Part shown: positions 52,674 through 60,943 of the stretch, in pieces
Layout: each line of letters starts with the position of its first letter
Position numbering within the stretch: the first letter of the stretch is position 1
DNA from: JANQEU01 sp965228045
GTDB lineage: Bacteria; Bacteroidota; Bacteroidia; Cytophagales; Cyclobacteriaceae
DNA length: 64,000 nucleotides
Assembly: GCA_965228045.1 (NCBI GenBank)
Contig: OZ245789.1
Span: 1,674,001 to 1,738,000 of the forward strand
Direction of reading: 5' to 3'
Notes under the pieces: model-generated
Seen by the model: the letters and a program-made list of their open reading frames with translations, nothing else
What the model was told of the DNA's origin: nothing
The model's database searches: none
Translations under genes and position numbers: made by a program

Positions 52674-53393
52674 ATGGAAAAATTGAAACATGATTGGCTG
52701 ACGGAAGGATTAATTGATTTCGAGTACAAAAAGTATGTCCTGCTCGCGTATTTGCAGGATGTCAAAAAGAACTTTAGCCATACCAAGTTGTATCCATTTC
52801 TGTCAGAAGTTATCTTTCATTATAACAATCTCAAGAAGATCAAAGATGACAAAGAGTTGATTTATGAAAGTTTTCCTAAAAGCATTTCTAAAGCGGATTT
52901 CCGGAAGTTGAAGTTGAATTACAAAAAAGTCGTTTCGGAAGATGAGATCGTAAAACTTTTGGAGGAGATCATCTCTTACGCTCTTCAGCAATTTGGTAAG
53001 ACCATAGAAGAGGGGAGGGAAGTATTTGACTTTGTTAGGGAGAATATGGAGATAGAAAGGGTTGGTCTCACACCTATATACGTGAATGAGGGATATATTC
53101 TGGTTAATGTGGATGCCAGACGGGATGTAATGGTATATCGTTATTCCTCATCTGTTTTCGAAAGTGCGAACGAGCAGTACCGTGGTATTTCCACTACGTT
53201 TATTGGGCAGGATTTTACTGACCTATCACGGACATTTGAGACGATAAAGCGGGACCTGGTAAAGAGGTATACGGACTTACCGAATCCAAATACTTACAAA
53301 GTGATCAGCAAGTTGAAATTTCCGGTATTGGAAACTGTATTACCTATTGCCAAAAGGCTGGTAATGAAAGAGATTTCTGTTTCTACTAGTTAG
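52674..53393 (+). CDS. conserved hypothetical cytoplasmic protein
   Basis: 239 residues, mixed alpha/beta, with many charged residues and no signal peptide or membrane helix. No function is recognised. The first 90 residues look helical (LLAYLQDVKKNFSHTKLYPF), the rest mixed. It is transcribed alone, divergently from groES, and its last eight bases overlap the end of the convergent secG gene, which leaves no room for a terminator between them. Confidence 0.7.
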   Translation: MEKLKHDWLTEGLIDFEYKKYVLLAYLQDVKKNFSHTKLYPFLSEVIFHYNNLKKIKDDKELIYESFPKSISKADFRKLKLNYKKVVSEDEIVKLLEEIISYALQQFGKTIEEGREVFDFVRENMEIERVGLTPIYVNEGYILVNVDARRDVMVYRYSSSVFESANEQYRGISTTFIGQDFTDLSRTFETIKRDLVKRYTDLPNPNTYKVISKLKFPVLETVLPIAKRLVMKEISVSTS

Positions 53394-53763
53394 AAGCAGA
53401 GTCGTCTGCTTGTAGATTTAAATCCTCGAGTGAGCTGTTATCTGCAGGTTGCACTGCATTTGGATTAGGAGTGGAAGGCATAATGCCTTGCTGTTGGGCA
53501 TTCTCAATGTTTGGACTTTCCACAAAATCAGTTTCTGTTGGTATGGCGAAGTTTGTCCCAAGCGTTAGCAAAACGATAGCAATTGCAAGTGCCCAGGTAG
53601 CTTTTTCCAGCACATCACCTGTCTTTTTAACGCCCATCACCTGGCTGGCACCTGAACCACCAAATTGGCTGCTCAATCCTCCTCCTTTCGGATTTTGCAT
53701 CAACACAACAAGTATCAGAAGTAGGGCACAAAGCAGTATAACACCAACAATTAATCCGTACAT
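53386..53763 (-). CDS. secG: preprotein translocase subunit SecG
   Basis: 125 residues. Two membrane helices (about residues 3-22 and 55-72) are separated by the conserved VLMQNPKGGGLSSQFGGSG loop. The Asn/Gln/Ser-rich tail of about 50 residues is longer than in E. coli but common in Bacteroidota. SecG helps SecYE move unfolded proteins across the cytoplasmic membrane. It starts one base after the upstream TPR-like gene and is the last gene of the minus-strand operon that begins with miaB. Confidence 0.95.
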   Translation of the reverse strand: MYGLIVGVILLCALLLILVVLMQNPKGGGLSSQFGGSGASQVMGVKKTGDVLEKATWALAIAIVLLTLGTNFAIPTETDFVESPNIENAQQQGIMPSTPNPNAVQPADNSSLEDLNLQADDSASN

Positions 53764-53764
53764 T

Positions 53765-55105
53765 TTAAAATCTTTTCTTCAATTGCTCAATTCGGTTCGC
53801 AAAGAAAGATTCTTTTTCAGGAAATTTCAACATTAACGACTCATATATTTCTATAGCTCGTTTGTACTTTCCCTGTTCAATGTAAATTTCTGCCAGGTAT
53901 TCTGACGAAATATCGGCATGAAACCTTGTACTTGTCTCAGCCAGGTCATCCTTATTTTCAGAGGTGGTTTTGTTTTTCTTTGCCGGTGTGATTCCAGGTT
54001 CCTTATCTATGAAATCTGAAATTATCTTTTTCTGATCAACAGGTTGATCCTGCTGCCTGTCACCTCGTGATCTTTTTGAAACTACCTGATCCTCATCATC
54101 TTTCTTTGTTCGGGCTGTCTTTTTTTCTTCACCGGTGGGTTTTTCTGCCTTTTTGGGATCTTCGGTCTTGGTCGTTTTCTTTGTGGTAGACTTGGTAGAA
54201 GTTGATTTTGCAGTTTTACTTGAGGTACTTTTTTTGGAAGTGGTCTTCTTTGCTGACGTAGACTTGCGGGTCGATTTCTTTGTTGTTTCTGATGGCTTTT
54301 TACTTACATCGGAAGTACTCTTCGCTTTATCCTCTGTTGGATGATCGCTGGAGTCATCATCAGTTTTTGCTTCTTCTACTTTTTCTTTCGCGACAACAGG
54401 GTCCACTGACTCCTTTTCGGATTCTTTTGAATCTGATTCTTCTTTTGTTGTGGTTTTGGAAGTTCCTTCCTGAACTCCTGCGTCCTCTGGTTCTTCTTTT
54501 TCCTTCGTCGATGAGGTTTGAACTACCTCCTCCTTGTCACCATGATCCGGTTCGGTGGCCTTCTGCACCGCAGATTTTACGGCTTCTTCCTCCTCGAATT
54601 TCCTTTCCCAATTCTGAAATCTTTTTTTCGATTCTTTCAGATTTTCAATATCCTGATAAACTTCCTCAATCAACAGATCAAGATCTGATTTGGGTGGAGT
54701 TTCAGAAATAAGCTTGTTTTCGGTTGTTTCCTTTTCCGGAGTGATTGGCTTACCCGGTTTTCTAACCGGACGTTCTGCGGGACTAGTGGGTCTTTGTCTT
54801 AGTTTAGGATCAACAGGTTTCTTTTTATCCACAGTTCTTTCTGAAGGCCTTGGAGGAGGTTCCAGAAAGAACAACTTGTCAGATAGATATCTTTTTAGAA
54901 GGACCCTGTCCGTTACATATACTGCTGCTTTCGCAACATATTTTTGTCCCTTTTTTGGGTCAACCTCTTGCTTCTTTTTGGCAAGCAATACCCTGGCAGA
55001 CTGGAAATAAGGATAAGCTGAGACCAATCGTTCCAATTCGTCAATTTTATCCTTTGACATTTTGGATGGATCGTGTAGATAGTTAACGAAATCCTTTCTA
55101 TTCAA
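53765..55105 (-). CDS. TPR-like protein with long Lys/Ser/Thr-rich linker
   Basis: 446 residues. The N-terminal 90 residues (LERLVSAYPYFQSARVLLAKK) form a helical domain. Residues about 120-390 are low complexity, dominated by Lys, Ser, Thr and Glu, and should be disordered. The C-terminus (SEYLAEIYIEQGKYKRAIEIYESLMLKFPEKE) is a single recognisable TPR. No signal peptide, so cytoplasmic. Such proteins are found between lptE and secG in other Bacteroidota, but no function is known to me. Confidence 0.78.
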   Translation of the reverse strand: MNRKDFVNYLHDPSKMSKDKIDELERLVSAYPYFQSARVLLAKKKQEVDPKKGQKYVAKAAVYVTDRVLLKRYLSDKLFFLEPPPRPSERTVDKKKPVDPKLRQRPTSPAERPVRKPGKPITPEKETTENKLISETPPKSDLDLLIEEVYQDIENLKESKKRFQNWERKFEEEEAVKSAVQKATEPDHGDKEEVVQTSSTKEKEEPEDAGVQEGTSKTTTKEESDSKESEKESVDPVVAKEKVEEAKTDDDSSDHPTEDKAKSTSDVSKKPSETTKKSTRKSTSAKKTTSKKSTSSKTAKSTSTKSTTKKTTKTEDPKKAEKPTGEEKKTARTKKDDEDQVVSKRSRGDRQQDQPVDQKKIISDFIDKEPGITPAKKNKTTSENKDDLAETSTRFHADISSEYLAEIYIEQGKYKRAIEIYESLMLKFPEKESFFANRIEQLKKRF

Positions 55106-55145
55106 ACCCGCTTAAAGTTGATGATTCAGATAAATATAGGAAAAA

Positions 55146-55670
55146 TTACCAATTAGCGACCGAAGCGTTGAATATATCAATTATTATTTGGTCAAATATC
55201 TCCTCCACAAATTGCTGTTCAGCGGATGTAATATCTGTACTTTGGTCATAGTCCTTAAAGAAAGAAAATCGTTTCTCAAAGTCAAAGGTATGGTCATTAT
55301 TATTCGTGTAAGTAGCATAAACAGTGATGGTAATCCTGGAGAGTTCTGAAAAATCCACACCTCGTCCGGACCCTGACGCATTTGCACCAACTGGGGTAAT
55401 GGTGTAATTGTCTATGTACCCGTCAAATTGAAGGTCACCATTGTCATCGACCAGTCGCAAACTGGTATTTTGCTGGAAGTAATCCTTAATACTTTCCGTA
55501 AATAGAACACTCATATTGGAAGGACCAAGTGGAGCATTGTTAAAAAATGTCTGGATTGATATGGTTTCAACGTCAGGTGAAATTGACGCTCCGGTGAAGG
55601 AATATACACCACAATTCATGTTTAGCATGATCAGGATGATGGCCAGAAGATTAATAACTTTCAATCTCAT
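55146..55670 (-). CDS. lptE: LPS-assembly lipoprotein LptE
   Basis: 174 residues, the small OM lipoprotein that plugs LptD for insertion of lipopolysaccharide. A short signal sequence ends at Cys20 in LNMNCGVYSFTGASI; the lipobox NMNC is not canonical, but CGVYSFTGAS is the typical LptE N-terminus in Bacteroidota. The body has the alternating strands and helices of the family (DNGDLQFDGYIDNYTITPV, then a C-terminal helix EEIFDQIIIDIFNA). Its start lies inside the 3' end of the sigma-54 activator gene (20-base overlap), so the two are coupled. Confidence 0.9.
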   Translation of the reverse strand: MRLKVINLLAIILIMLNMNCGVYSFTGASISPDVETISIQTFFNNAPLGPSNMSVLFTESIKDYFQQNTSLRLVDDNGDLQFDGYIDNYTITPVGANASGSGRGVDFSELSRITITVYATYTNNNDHTFDFEKRFSFFKDYDQSTDITSAEQQFVEEIFDQIIIDIFNASVANW

Positions 55671-56928
55671 ATTGCTTTATTTTCCTGTAAAGGGTTCTTT
55701 CGGAGATGCCCAGGTCTAACGCAGCATACTTCCGCTTATTTCCATTTTTACGAAGGGCCATGATGATCATTTCTTTTTCTTTCTTTTCCAGAGAAAGTGA
55801 ATCTTCTTCCTCAAGTTCATGGGCAATATCCTCAATCGTTTCCGGATAATCTTCCGACTCTTCTTCAGAAGAATTGATAAGCAATGGAGTTGGTTTATCG
55901 TGATTATCCCTGAAATCCGCCGCATTGAAGCTGCCCATGTCACTGAATAGGTTTCCATGCTCCTCTAAAATGTCATTCTTTGTGACATTGCCCTGAAGTA
56001 ACTGAAGAATCAGTTTCTTCATTTCAGTCATGTCCTTTTTCATATCAAAGAGGACCTTATAAAGGATATCTCTTTCGCTGAAATCCTCTTTTTGCTGTTC
56101 TGAAGAAATGACTGCCGGCAGCCTATTCTCATCTCGCGGAAGATATGTCATTAGCTTTTCGGCTGAAATCTCTCTTTCAAGCTCCAAAGCGCTCATTTGT
56201 TCCACCAGGTTTTTAAGTTGTCGAATATTTCCCGGAAACCGATACTTCAACAGCAATTCCTCAGCTTCTAAGGTGAGCTCTATAGCCTTCGTTCTATATC
56301 TTTCTCCAAAATCATAAGCAAATTTTTTGAAAAGCAGGGTAATGTCCTTTCCACGTTCCCGCAAGGGCGGGACCTTAATTGGCACTGTGCTAAGTCGGTA
56401 AAACAGATCTTCCCGAAATTTGCCCTTAGACACGGCCTCGTTGAGGTCTACATTGGAAGCGGCGATAACTCTGACATCCGTTTTCTGCACTTTGGATGAG
56501 CCAACTCGGATAAATTCTCCGTTCTCGAGTATTCTAAGTAGTCTGGCCTGGGTACTCACCGGCATTTCACCAATTTCATCGAGAAATATGGTTCCACCAT
56601 TTGTCACCTCAAAATATCCCTTCCTGCTGTCCGTTGCGCCGGTAAAAGAACCTTTCTCATGTCCGAAAAGCTCAGAGTCAATTGTACCTTCTGGTATCGC
56701 ACCGCAATTGATAGCGATAAACTGACCATGTTTCCTGTGTGAAAGCGAATGAATGATCTTGCTAAATGATTCTTTCCCCACTCCGCTTTCTCCACTTATC
56801 AGAACGCTCATATCGGTTGGGGCAACCTGAAGAGCTACCCGGATGGCATTATTCAATTGCGGAGAATTACCAACAATTTCAAACCGCTGTTTGATAGACT
56901 GAACTTCAGCTTCTTGCTTATAATCCAT
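55651..56928 (-). CDS. sigma-54-dependent transcriptional activator without receiver domain
   Basis: 425 residues. Almost from the N-terminus it is an AAA+ sigma-54 activation domain: Walker A GESGVGKE (46-53), GSFTGA (93-98, Ser for the usual Ala in the sigma-54 contact loop), GGTIFLDEIGE, RLLRILENGEFIRVG and the FREDLFYRL segment. The C-terminus is a Fis-type helix-turn-helix (KRKYAALDLGISERTLYRKI). There is no receiver, GAF or PAS domain, so control must come from partner proteins or levels. It lies between miaB and lptE in an operon that ends with secG. Confidence 0.93.
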   Translation of the reverse strand: MDYKQEAEVQSIKQRFEIVGNSPQLNNAIRVALQVAPTDMSVLISGESGVGKESFSKIIHSLSHRKHGQFIAINCGAIPEGTIDSELFGHEKGSFTGATDSRKGYFEVTNGGTIFLDEIGEMPVSTQARLLRILENGEFIRVGSSKVQKTDVRVIAASNVDLNEAVSKGKFREDLFYRLSTVPIKVPPLRERGKDITLLFKKFAYDFGERYRTKAIELTLEAEELLLKYRFPGNIRQLKNLVEQMSALELEREISAEKLMTYLPRDENRLPAVISSEQQKEDFSERDILYKVLFDMKKDMTEMKKLILQLLQGNVTKNDILEEHGNLFSDMGSFNAADFRDNHDKPTPLLINSSEEESEDYPETIEDIAHELEEEDSLSLEKKEKEMIIMALRKNGNKRKYAALDLGISERTLYRKIKQYEIESY

Positions 56929-56931
56929 TAA

Positions 56932-58386
56932 TTAAAGTGCTTTTCCCAAAAGGGTGGCAGATGTGCAGTCATTCACCTCTACCATTAAATATTGACCTTT
57001 TTCAAATCCTTCGTCCTTAAAAACAACCACCTTATTTGCGGAGTTTCTTCCCTGCACGTCCTGGTTGGATTTTTTACTTTTTCCTTCTACAAGTACTTCG
57101 AACTTCTTCCCTACATCCAGTTTATTTCTGGAAAGAGAAATTGACTGCTGTTTTTCGATGATTTGCTGTAATCTCTTCTTTTTGACATTTAATGGAATGT
57201 CATCTGTATATTTTTTGGCAGCAAGGGTGCCAGGTCTTTCCGAATAATAAAACATATAGGAAAAGTCATACTGAACGTAGTCCATGAGAGAAAGCGTATC
57301 CATATGTTCTTCATCTGTTTCCGAACAAAAACCTGTGATCATATCCGAACTTATGCCACATTCCTCTCCGAGTATGTCTCTGATTGCATCTACCCTGTTT
57401 ATGTACCACGACCTGTCGTAAGTGCGATTCATTAATTCAAGGACCCTGCTGTTTCCACTCTGGGCGGGTAAGTGAATGTATTTACAGATGTTATCATACC
57501 TTTTCATCGTGTAAAGGACTTCATCTGTAATGTCTTTGGGGTGAGAGGTTGAAAACCTGACACGCAGCTTTGGATCCACTTTTGCTACCATCTCCAACAG
57601 ATTGGCAAAATTGACTACTTCAGAAATTCTTTCTTTTTCTAAACGAGCTTTGTTGTTTTCTTCCTCAGACCATTTGTAAGAATCTACGTTTTGTCCAAGA
57701 AGTGTGACCTCCCGGTAACCATTTTCAAACAACTGTCTGGCCTCCTCAACGATTGAGAACGGGTCTCTGCTTCGTTCTCTTCCGCGGGTAAATGGTACTA
57801 CACAAAAGGAGCACATATTGTCACATCCTCTCATGATGGAAATGAAAGCAGTCACTCCGTTGGAGTTCAAGCGGATAGGAGAGACGTCGGCATAGGTTTC
57901 TTCCCGGCTTAAGAATGTGTTTACACCCTTTTCACCCTGCTCTACCTGGGGAATCAATTTTGGAAGATCACGATAGGCATCCGGACCAACGACCAGGTCT
58001 ACGATTTTTTCTTCTTCCAATAGCTTTGATTTAAGTCTTTCGGCCATGCAGCCTAAAACTCCGATCATGACTTCCGGTCTTGCTCCCTTAACTTTCTGAA
58101 ATTGAGAGAGTCGTTTCCTTACGGTCAACTCTGCTTTTTCACGTATGGAACATGTATTGAGCAGTATCAGATCAGCCTTTTCAAATGAACTTGTGGTGTC
58201 AAATCCTTCATTGGCTAAAATAGATGTGACGATCTCACTGTCAGAGAAGTTCATCTGACAACCATAACTTTCAATGTAAAGCTTACGCTTGTCAGAGTCT
58301 GTTTCCTTGGAAATTCTTACCTCACAATTTTCCTCATTTTCGGTTTTGGAATCGATCAGCTCTATGTCTTCAATTAGATTTTCCAT
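56932..58386 (-). CDS. miaB: tRNA-2-methylthio-N6-dimethylallyladenosine synthase
   Basis: 484 residues. The N-terminal domain carries the three cysteines for the auxiliary cluster (ESYGCQMNFSDSE, LNTCSIREKAE, VLGCMAERL), the middle the radical-SAM motif RGCDNMCSFCVVPFTRGRERSR, and the C-terminus a TRAM domain (GRNSANKVVVF). The enzyme adds methylthio to isopentenyladenosine-37 of tRNAs reading UNN codons. It is the first gene of the minus-strand group miaB, sigma-54 activator, lptE, TPR-like, secG; gap to the next gene is 3 bases. Confidence 0.97.
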   Translation of the reverse strand: MENLIEDIELIDSKTENEENCEVRISKETDSDKRKLYIESYGCQMNFSDSEIVTSILANEGFDTTSSFEKADLILLNTCSIREKAELTVRKRLSQFQKVKGARPEVMIGVLGCMAERLKSKLLEEEKIVDLVVGPDAYRDLPKLIPQVEQGEKGVNTFLSREETYADVSPIRLNSNGVTAFISIMRGCDNMCSFCVVPFTRGRERSRDPFSIVEEARQLFENGYREVTLLGQNVDSYKWSEEENNKARLEKERISEVVNFANLLEMVAKVDPKLRVRFSTSHPKDITDEVLYTMKRYDNICKYIHLPAQSGNSRVLELMNRTYDRSWYINRVDAIRDILGEECGISSDMITGFCSETDEEHMDTLSLMDYVQYDFSYMFYYSERPGTLAAKKYTDDIPLNVKKKRLQQIIEKQQSISLSRNKLDVGKKFEVLVEGKSKKSNQDVQGRNSANKVVVFKDEGFEKGQYLMVEVNDCTSATLLGKAL

Positions 58387-58430
58387 GTGCAGTATTAGAC
58401 TAGCAAAGATAATTCAACATTAAGCGGGGA

Positions 58431-58443
58431 TGCCATTTTGGCA
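58431..58443 (-). other. small hairpin between YceI-like gene and miaB
   Basis: TGCCA-TTT-TGGCA has perfect 5-bp arms, immediately after the stop of the minus-strand YceI-like gene. There is no T-run after it, so it is at most a weak terminator. Confidence 0.25.
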
Positions 58444-58445
58444 GA

Positions 58446-59081
58446 CTATTTTGTGTTAAATTCAAGAAATAGACCGATTTCAAGCAGAAATAGTTTCGTG
58501 CTGTCAGGTTTTCCTTCCAATTCATATTCAAGAGGCATTTCAATGATTGACATAAACTGTTTGGATTCCCTGTCTATCAGAGCCGGGACCCATTTGCTGA
58601 ATCCGGTAGTGGAATTAGAAATTTTCGCCATTGAAAATACAGGATCGGGCATGAGATCTAATAGACGGGCAAATGTGATGCTGTCATCTTTAAATTCATT
58701 TGAGAGTCGAATTTGATCAATGGACATTGTGAATGTGGAATCAATGTTGATGATATGGCTAGGATTTTCCACTGAGTCAGGCATTATTCCATTTTTGGAG
58801 GCAACCTTAGGGTTGTTGATGTCTGATTGAAAGTGACCGGAAACGAAAATTGGCCTCTGAAGTGTGGAGTCATATTGAGCTTGCATTTCACCAGCAACTA
58901 TTCTCATGGATCCATCTGCTCTCGCGGATTTCGACGTGAGCACCCAGGTCAGAATTGATTTTTTGTCATCAACTTTGAAGTTATAAACTTCACTGGTAGT
59001 TTCATCCTGAATCTGATTTTCGCTGGGAGCACATGCGAAAAATAAAACAACTAAGGATATGAGGATCGAATGTTTTACCAT
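58446..59081 (-). CDS. YceI-like lipoprotein
   Basis: 211 residues from the ATG at 59081 (an ATG seven codons upstream is less likely). The signal sequence ends in LFFAC with the lipid-modified Cys17, so it is a lipoprotein. The mature part resembles YceI beta-barrel proteins, which bind isoprenoids or amphiphilic ligands: KSILTWVLTS at the start, GHFQSDINNP, SFTMSIDQIRLSN and a final strand pattern. Divergence from typical YceI is considerable, so the family call is moderate. It is transcribed away from the gamma-carbonic-anhydrase gene. Confidence 0.72.
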   Translation of the reverse strand: MVKHSILISLVVLFFACAPSENQIQDETTSEVYNFKVDDKKSILTWVLTSKSARADGSMRIVAGEMQAQYDSTLQRPIFVSGHFQSDINNPKVASKNGIMPDSVENPSHIINIDSTFTMSIDQIRLSNEFKDDSITFARLLDLMPDPVFSMAKISNSTTGFSKWVPALIDRESKQFMSIIEMPLEYELEGKPDSTKLFLLEIGLFLEFNTK

Positions 59082-59136
59082 AATAAGTTTCAAAAAGCAC
59101 AAAACAACTCTATGTTTATAAAAACTGAAAATTCAT

Positions 59137-59652
59137 ATGGCAATAATCCAGGAAGTTAGGGGGTTTAAACCCATGTTTGGTGAAAATTGTTGGTTCGCAG
59201 AAAATGCTGTGGTAGTGGGGGAAGTTAAGATGGGAAAGAATTGTACGGTATGGTTTAGTGCAGTGGTTAGGGGTGATGTTAATTCCATCACGGTAGGAGA
59301 CAATGTTAATATCCAGGACAATGCGACTATTCATGGAACTTTTGAAAAGGCTTCCACCTGGATTGGAAATGATGTTTCAATAGGTCACAATGCAATTGTT
59401 CATGGGTGTACGCTGGAAGCAAATGTGTTGGTGGGTATGGGAGCGATTGTCATGGACAATGCAATCGTCAAAAAGGGAGCCATGATTGCCGCAGGTAGTG
59501 TGGTATTGGCAAATACGGTCGTGGAGGAAGGAATGATATATGGAGGAATACCAGCAAAACCACTTAAAAAGATTGATCAAAATAATCTGGAGATGATGTC
59601 GCGAATCTCTAAGAATTATATAAAATACGCTTCATGGTTTAAACAAGAGTAA
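59137..59652 (+). CDS. gamma-carbonic-anhydrase-like hexapeptide-repeat protein
   Basis: 171 residues with left-handed beta-helix hexapeptide repeats (VVRGDVNSITVGDNVNIQD, IGHNAIVHGC). The three histidines that bind zinc in gamma-class carbonic anhydrases appear as HGTFEKA, IGHNAIVHGC. Members include YrdA, PaaY and CaiE; they are often active or annotated as carbonic anhydrases or acyltransferases. Cytoplasmic, trimeric by analogy. Its stop is immediately followed by the ATG of the next gene, so they are an operon. Confidence 0.9.
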   Translation: MAIIQEVRGFKPMFGENCWFAENAVVVGEVKMGKNCTVWFSAVVRGDVNSITVGDNVNIQDNATIHGTFEKASTWIGNDVSIGHNAIVHGCTLEANVLVGMGAIVMDNAIVKKGAMIAAGSVVLANTVVEEGMIYGGIPAKPLKKIDQNNLEMMSRISKNYIKYASWFKQE

Positions 59653-60006
59653 ATGAACTTACTTATAAAACTAATTCTGTCTGCCGTAGCGGTAATTGTA
59701 GTTTCTTACTTACTGCCCGGCGTTTATATTGATGATTTTTGGTCCGCGTTTATTCTGGCGGTTGTGCTATCCTTACTGAACTATGTGGTCAAACCCATAT
59801 TAGTCATTTTGACCATCCCATTGACAGTGGTTACACTCGGACTTTTTCTTTTGGTCATCAATGCACTTATCATTTTGATGGCTGACAGCATCATTGATGG
59901 GTTCATAGTTGAGGGTTTTTGGTGGGCTTTATTATTCAGCTTGTTGCTGTCCCTTGTAAACTCATTGCTCACAGATTTGAGTGGGGGGGAGAAAACTCAG
60001 AAATAA
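59653..60006 (+). CDS. four-helix membrane protein, phage-holin-4 family
   Basis: 117 residues with four hydrophobic helices and the motif LPGVYIDDFWSAFILAVVLS near the start and NALIILMADSIIDGF later, as in the widespread Phage_holin_4_2 / DUF family of bacterial membrane proteins. The name is historical; a lytic function is not implied here. It begins right after the gamma-carbonic-anhydrase stop and its last ten bases overlap the convergent PorP/SprF gene. Confidence 0.85.
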   Translation: MNLLIKLILSAVAVIVVSYLLPGVYIDDFWSAFILAVVLSLLNYVVKPILVILTIPLTVVTLGLFLLVINALIILMADSIIDGFIVEGFWWALLFSLLLSLVNSLLTDLSGGEKTQK

Positions 60007-60941
60007 ACAGGGCACTGCGGGTCTTTCCTGTAGTTTCTTAGTTTTATTCTGTAGTTGAGAAGAATTTCATGGGAACCGGCGGAAGTATTGGCCAGAGGAC
60101 CAGTAGTGGCATCATAGGCATAACCTACTCTGAAATTTTCGTTTAGGATCACCTGACCCATAAGTGTGATTTCAAGTGAATTTCTAACATTAATTCCTAC
60201 ATAAGCGATATCATCAAATATGACATTGGCTGAGACGTCAAATTCAAATCGGCTTCTCTCCTGACCACGTAGAATAAAAGCAGGGCTTAACTTCATGTTG
60301 GGTCCGATTGGGAAAATAATACCTGAAGTGAAGTAGTAGTTTCTGCTTTCTCTTGATTCCTCTGTTGAATTTATGATTTCATCCACGACGAGGGTCTTAT
60401 TCTCCAATAAGTAGGGAACAGAAAAGCCAGCATAGAACACTGGATTTGCAAAGTATAGACCAGTTCCAAAATTTGGAGCAAACTTTGAGATCTGACCACT
60501 TAAATAAGGGTCGCGGGGATCAAGGACTTCAAGATTGTCAAAATTCGTATTCCTGTGATTAAATCCGCCCGAAAGACCCATGGAAAGTATTCCCAGGCTG
60601 GTTTTGATCTTGTAGGCGTAACTCGTATAGAGAGACATATCATTCGTAATTCCAATCTTGTCTCGATTTGCATGAAAACCAACACCCACTCGATTACTAA
60701 GGAATGAATTATTCACGGAAATGGATGTGAACTCCGGAGCGCCAGGCACATTTATCCATTGAGCTCTGTGAACGGCAATGGCAGAAAAGATATTTAGACT
60801 TCCTGCATAAGCCGGATTAATGAGCAGCAAATTATATTGATAAGTAGAGGTGAGTGGCCGCGTTTGCCCTATCGCATTGATAGAGATCAATGTCATAAGA
60901 CAAATTACAAATGCAATCTTCAAACCCTTCATATATTTCAA
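59997..60941 (-). CDS. PorP/SprF family type IX secretion membrane protein
   Basis: 314 residues with a signal peptide ending near INAIGQ. LINPAYAGS, AVHRAQWINVPGAPEF and SVNNSFLSNRVGVGFH are the family's signature segments, followed by the alternating strands of an outer membrane barrel. PorP/SprF proteins act with T9SS to expose or anchor exported proteins with type B (CHU_C) sorting domains, as SprF does for the adhesin SprB. It is encoded two bases after the end of exactly such a protein, so the pair is an export module. Confidence 0.93.
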   Translation of the reverse strand: MKYMKGLKIAFVICLMTLISINAIGQTRPLTSTYQYNLLLINPAYAGSLNIFSAIAVHRAQWINVPGAPEFTSISVNNSFLSNRVGVGFHANRDKIGITNDMSLYTSYAYKIKTSLGILSMGLSGGFNHRNTNFDNLEVLDPRDPYLSGQISKFAPNFGTGLYFANPVFYAGFSVPYLLENKTLVVDEIINSTEESRESRNYYFTSGIIFPIGPNMKLSPAFILRGQERSRFEFDVSANVIFDDIAYVGINVRNSLEITLMGQVILNENFRVGYAYDATTGPLANTSAGSHEILLNYRIKLRNYRKDPQCPVYF

Positions 60942-60943
60942 AT

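Noticed and set aside
54280..54711. 143-codon plus-strand frame opposite the TPR-like gene
   Set aside because: A mirror of the low-complexity Lys/Ser/Thr codons on the minus strand.
59653..60006. Prophage, based on the holin-like protein
   Set aside because: The family is a common chromosomal membrane protein; no other phage gene is nearby.
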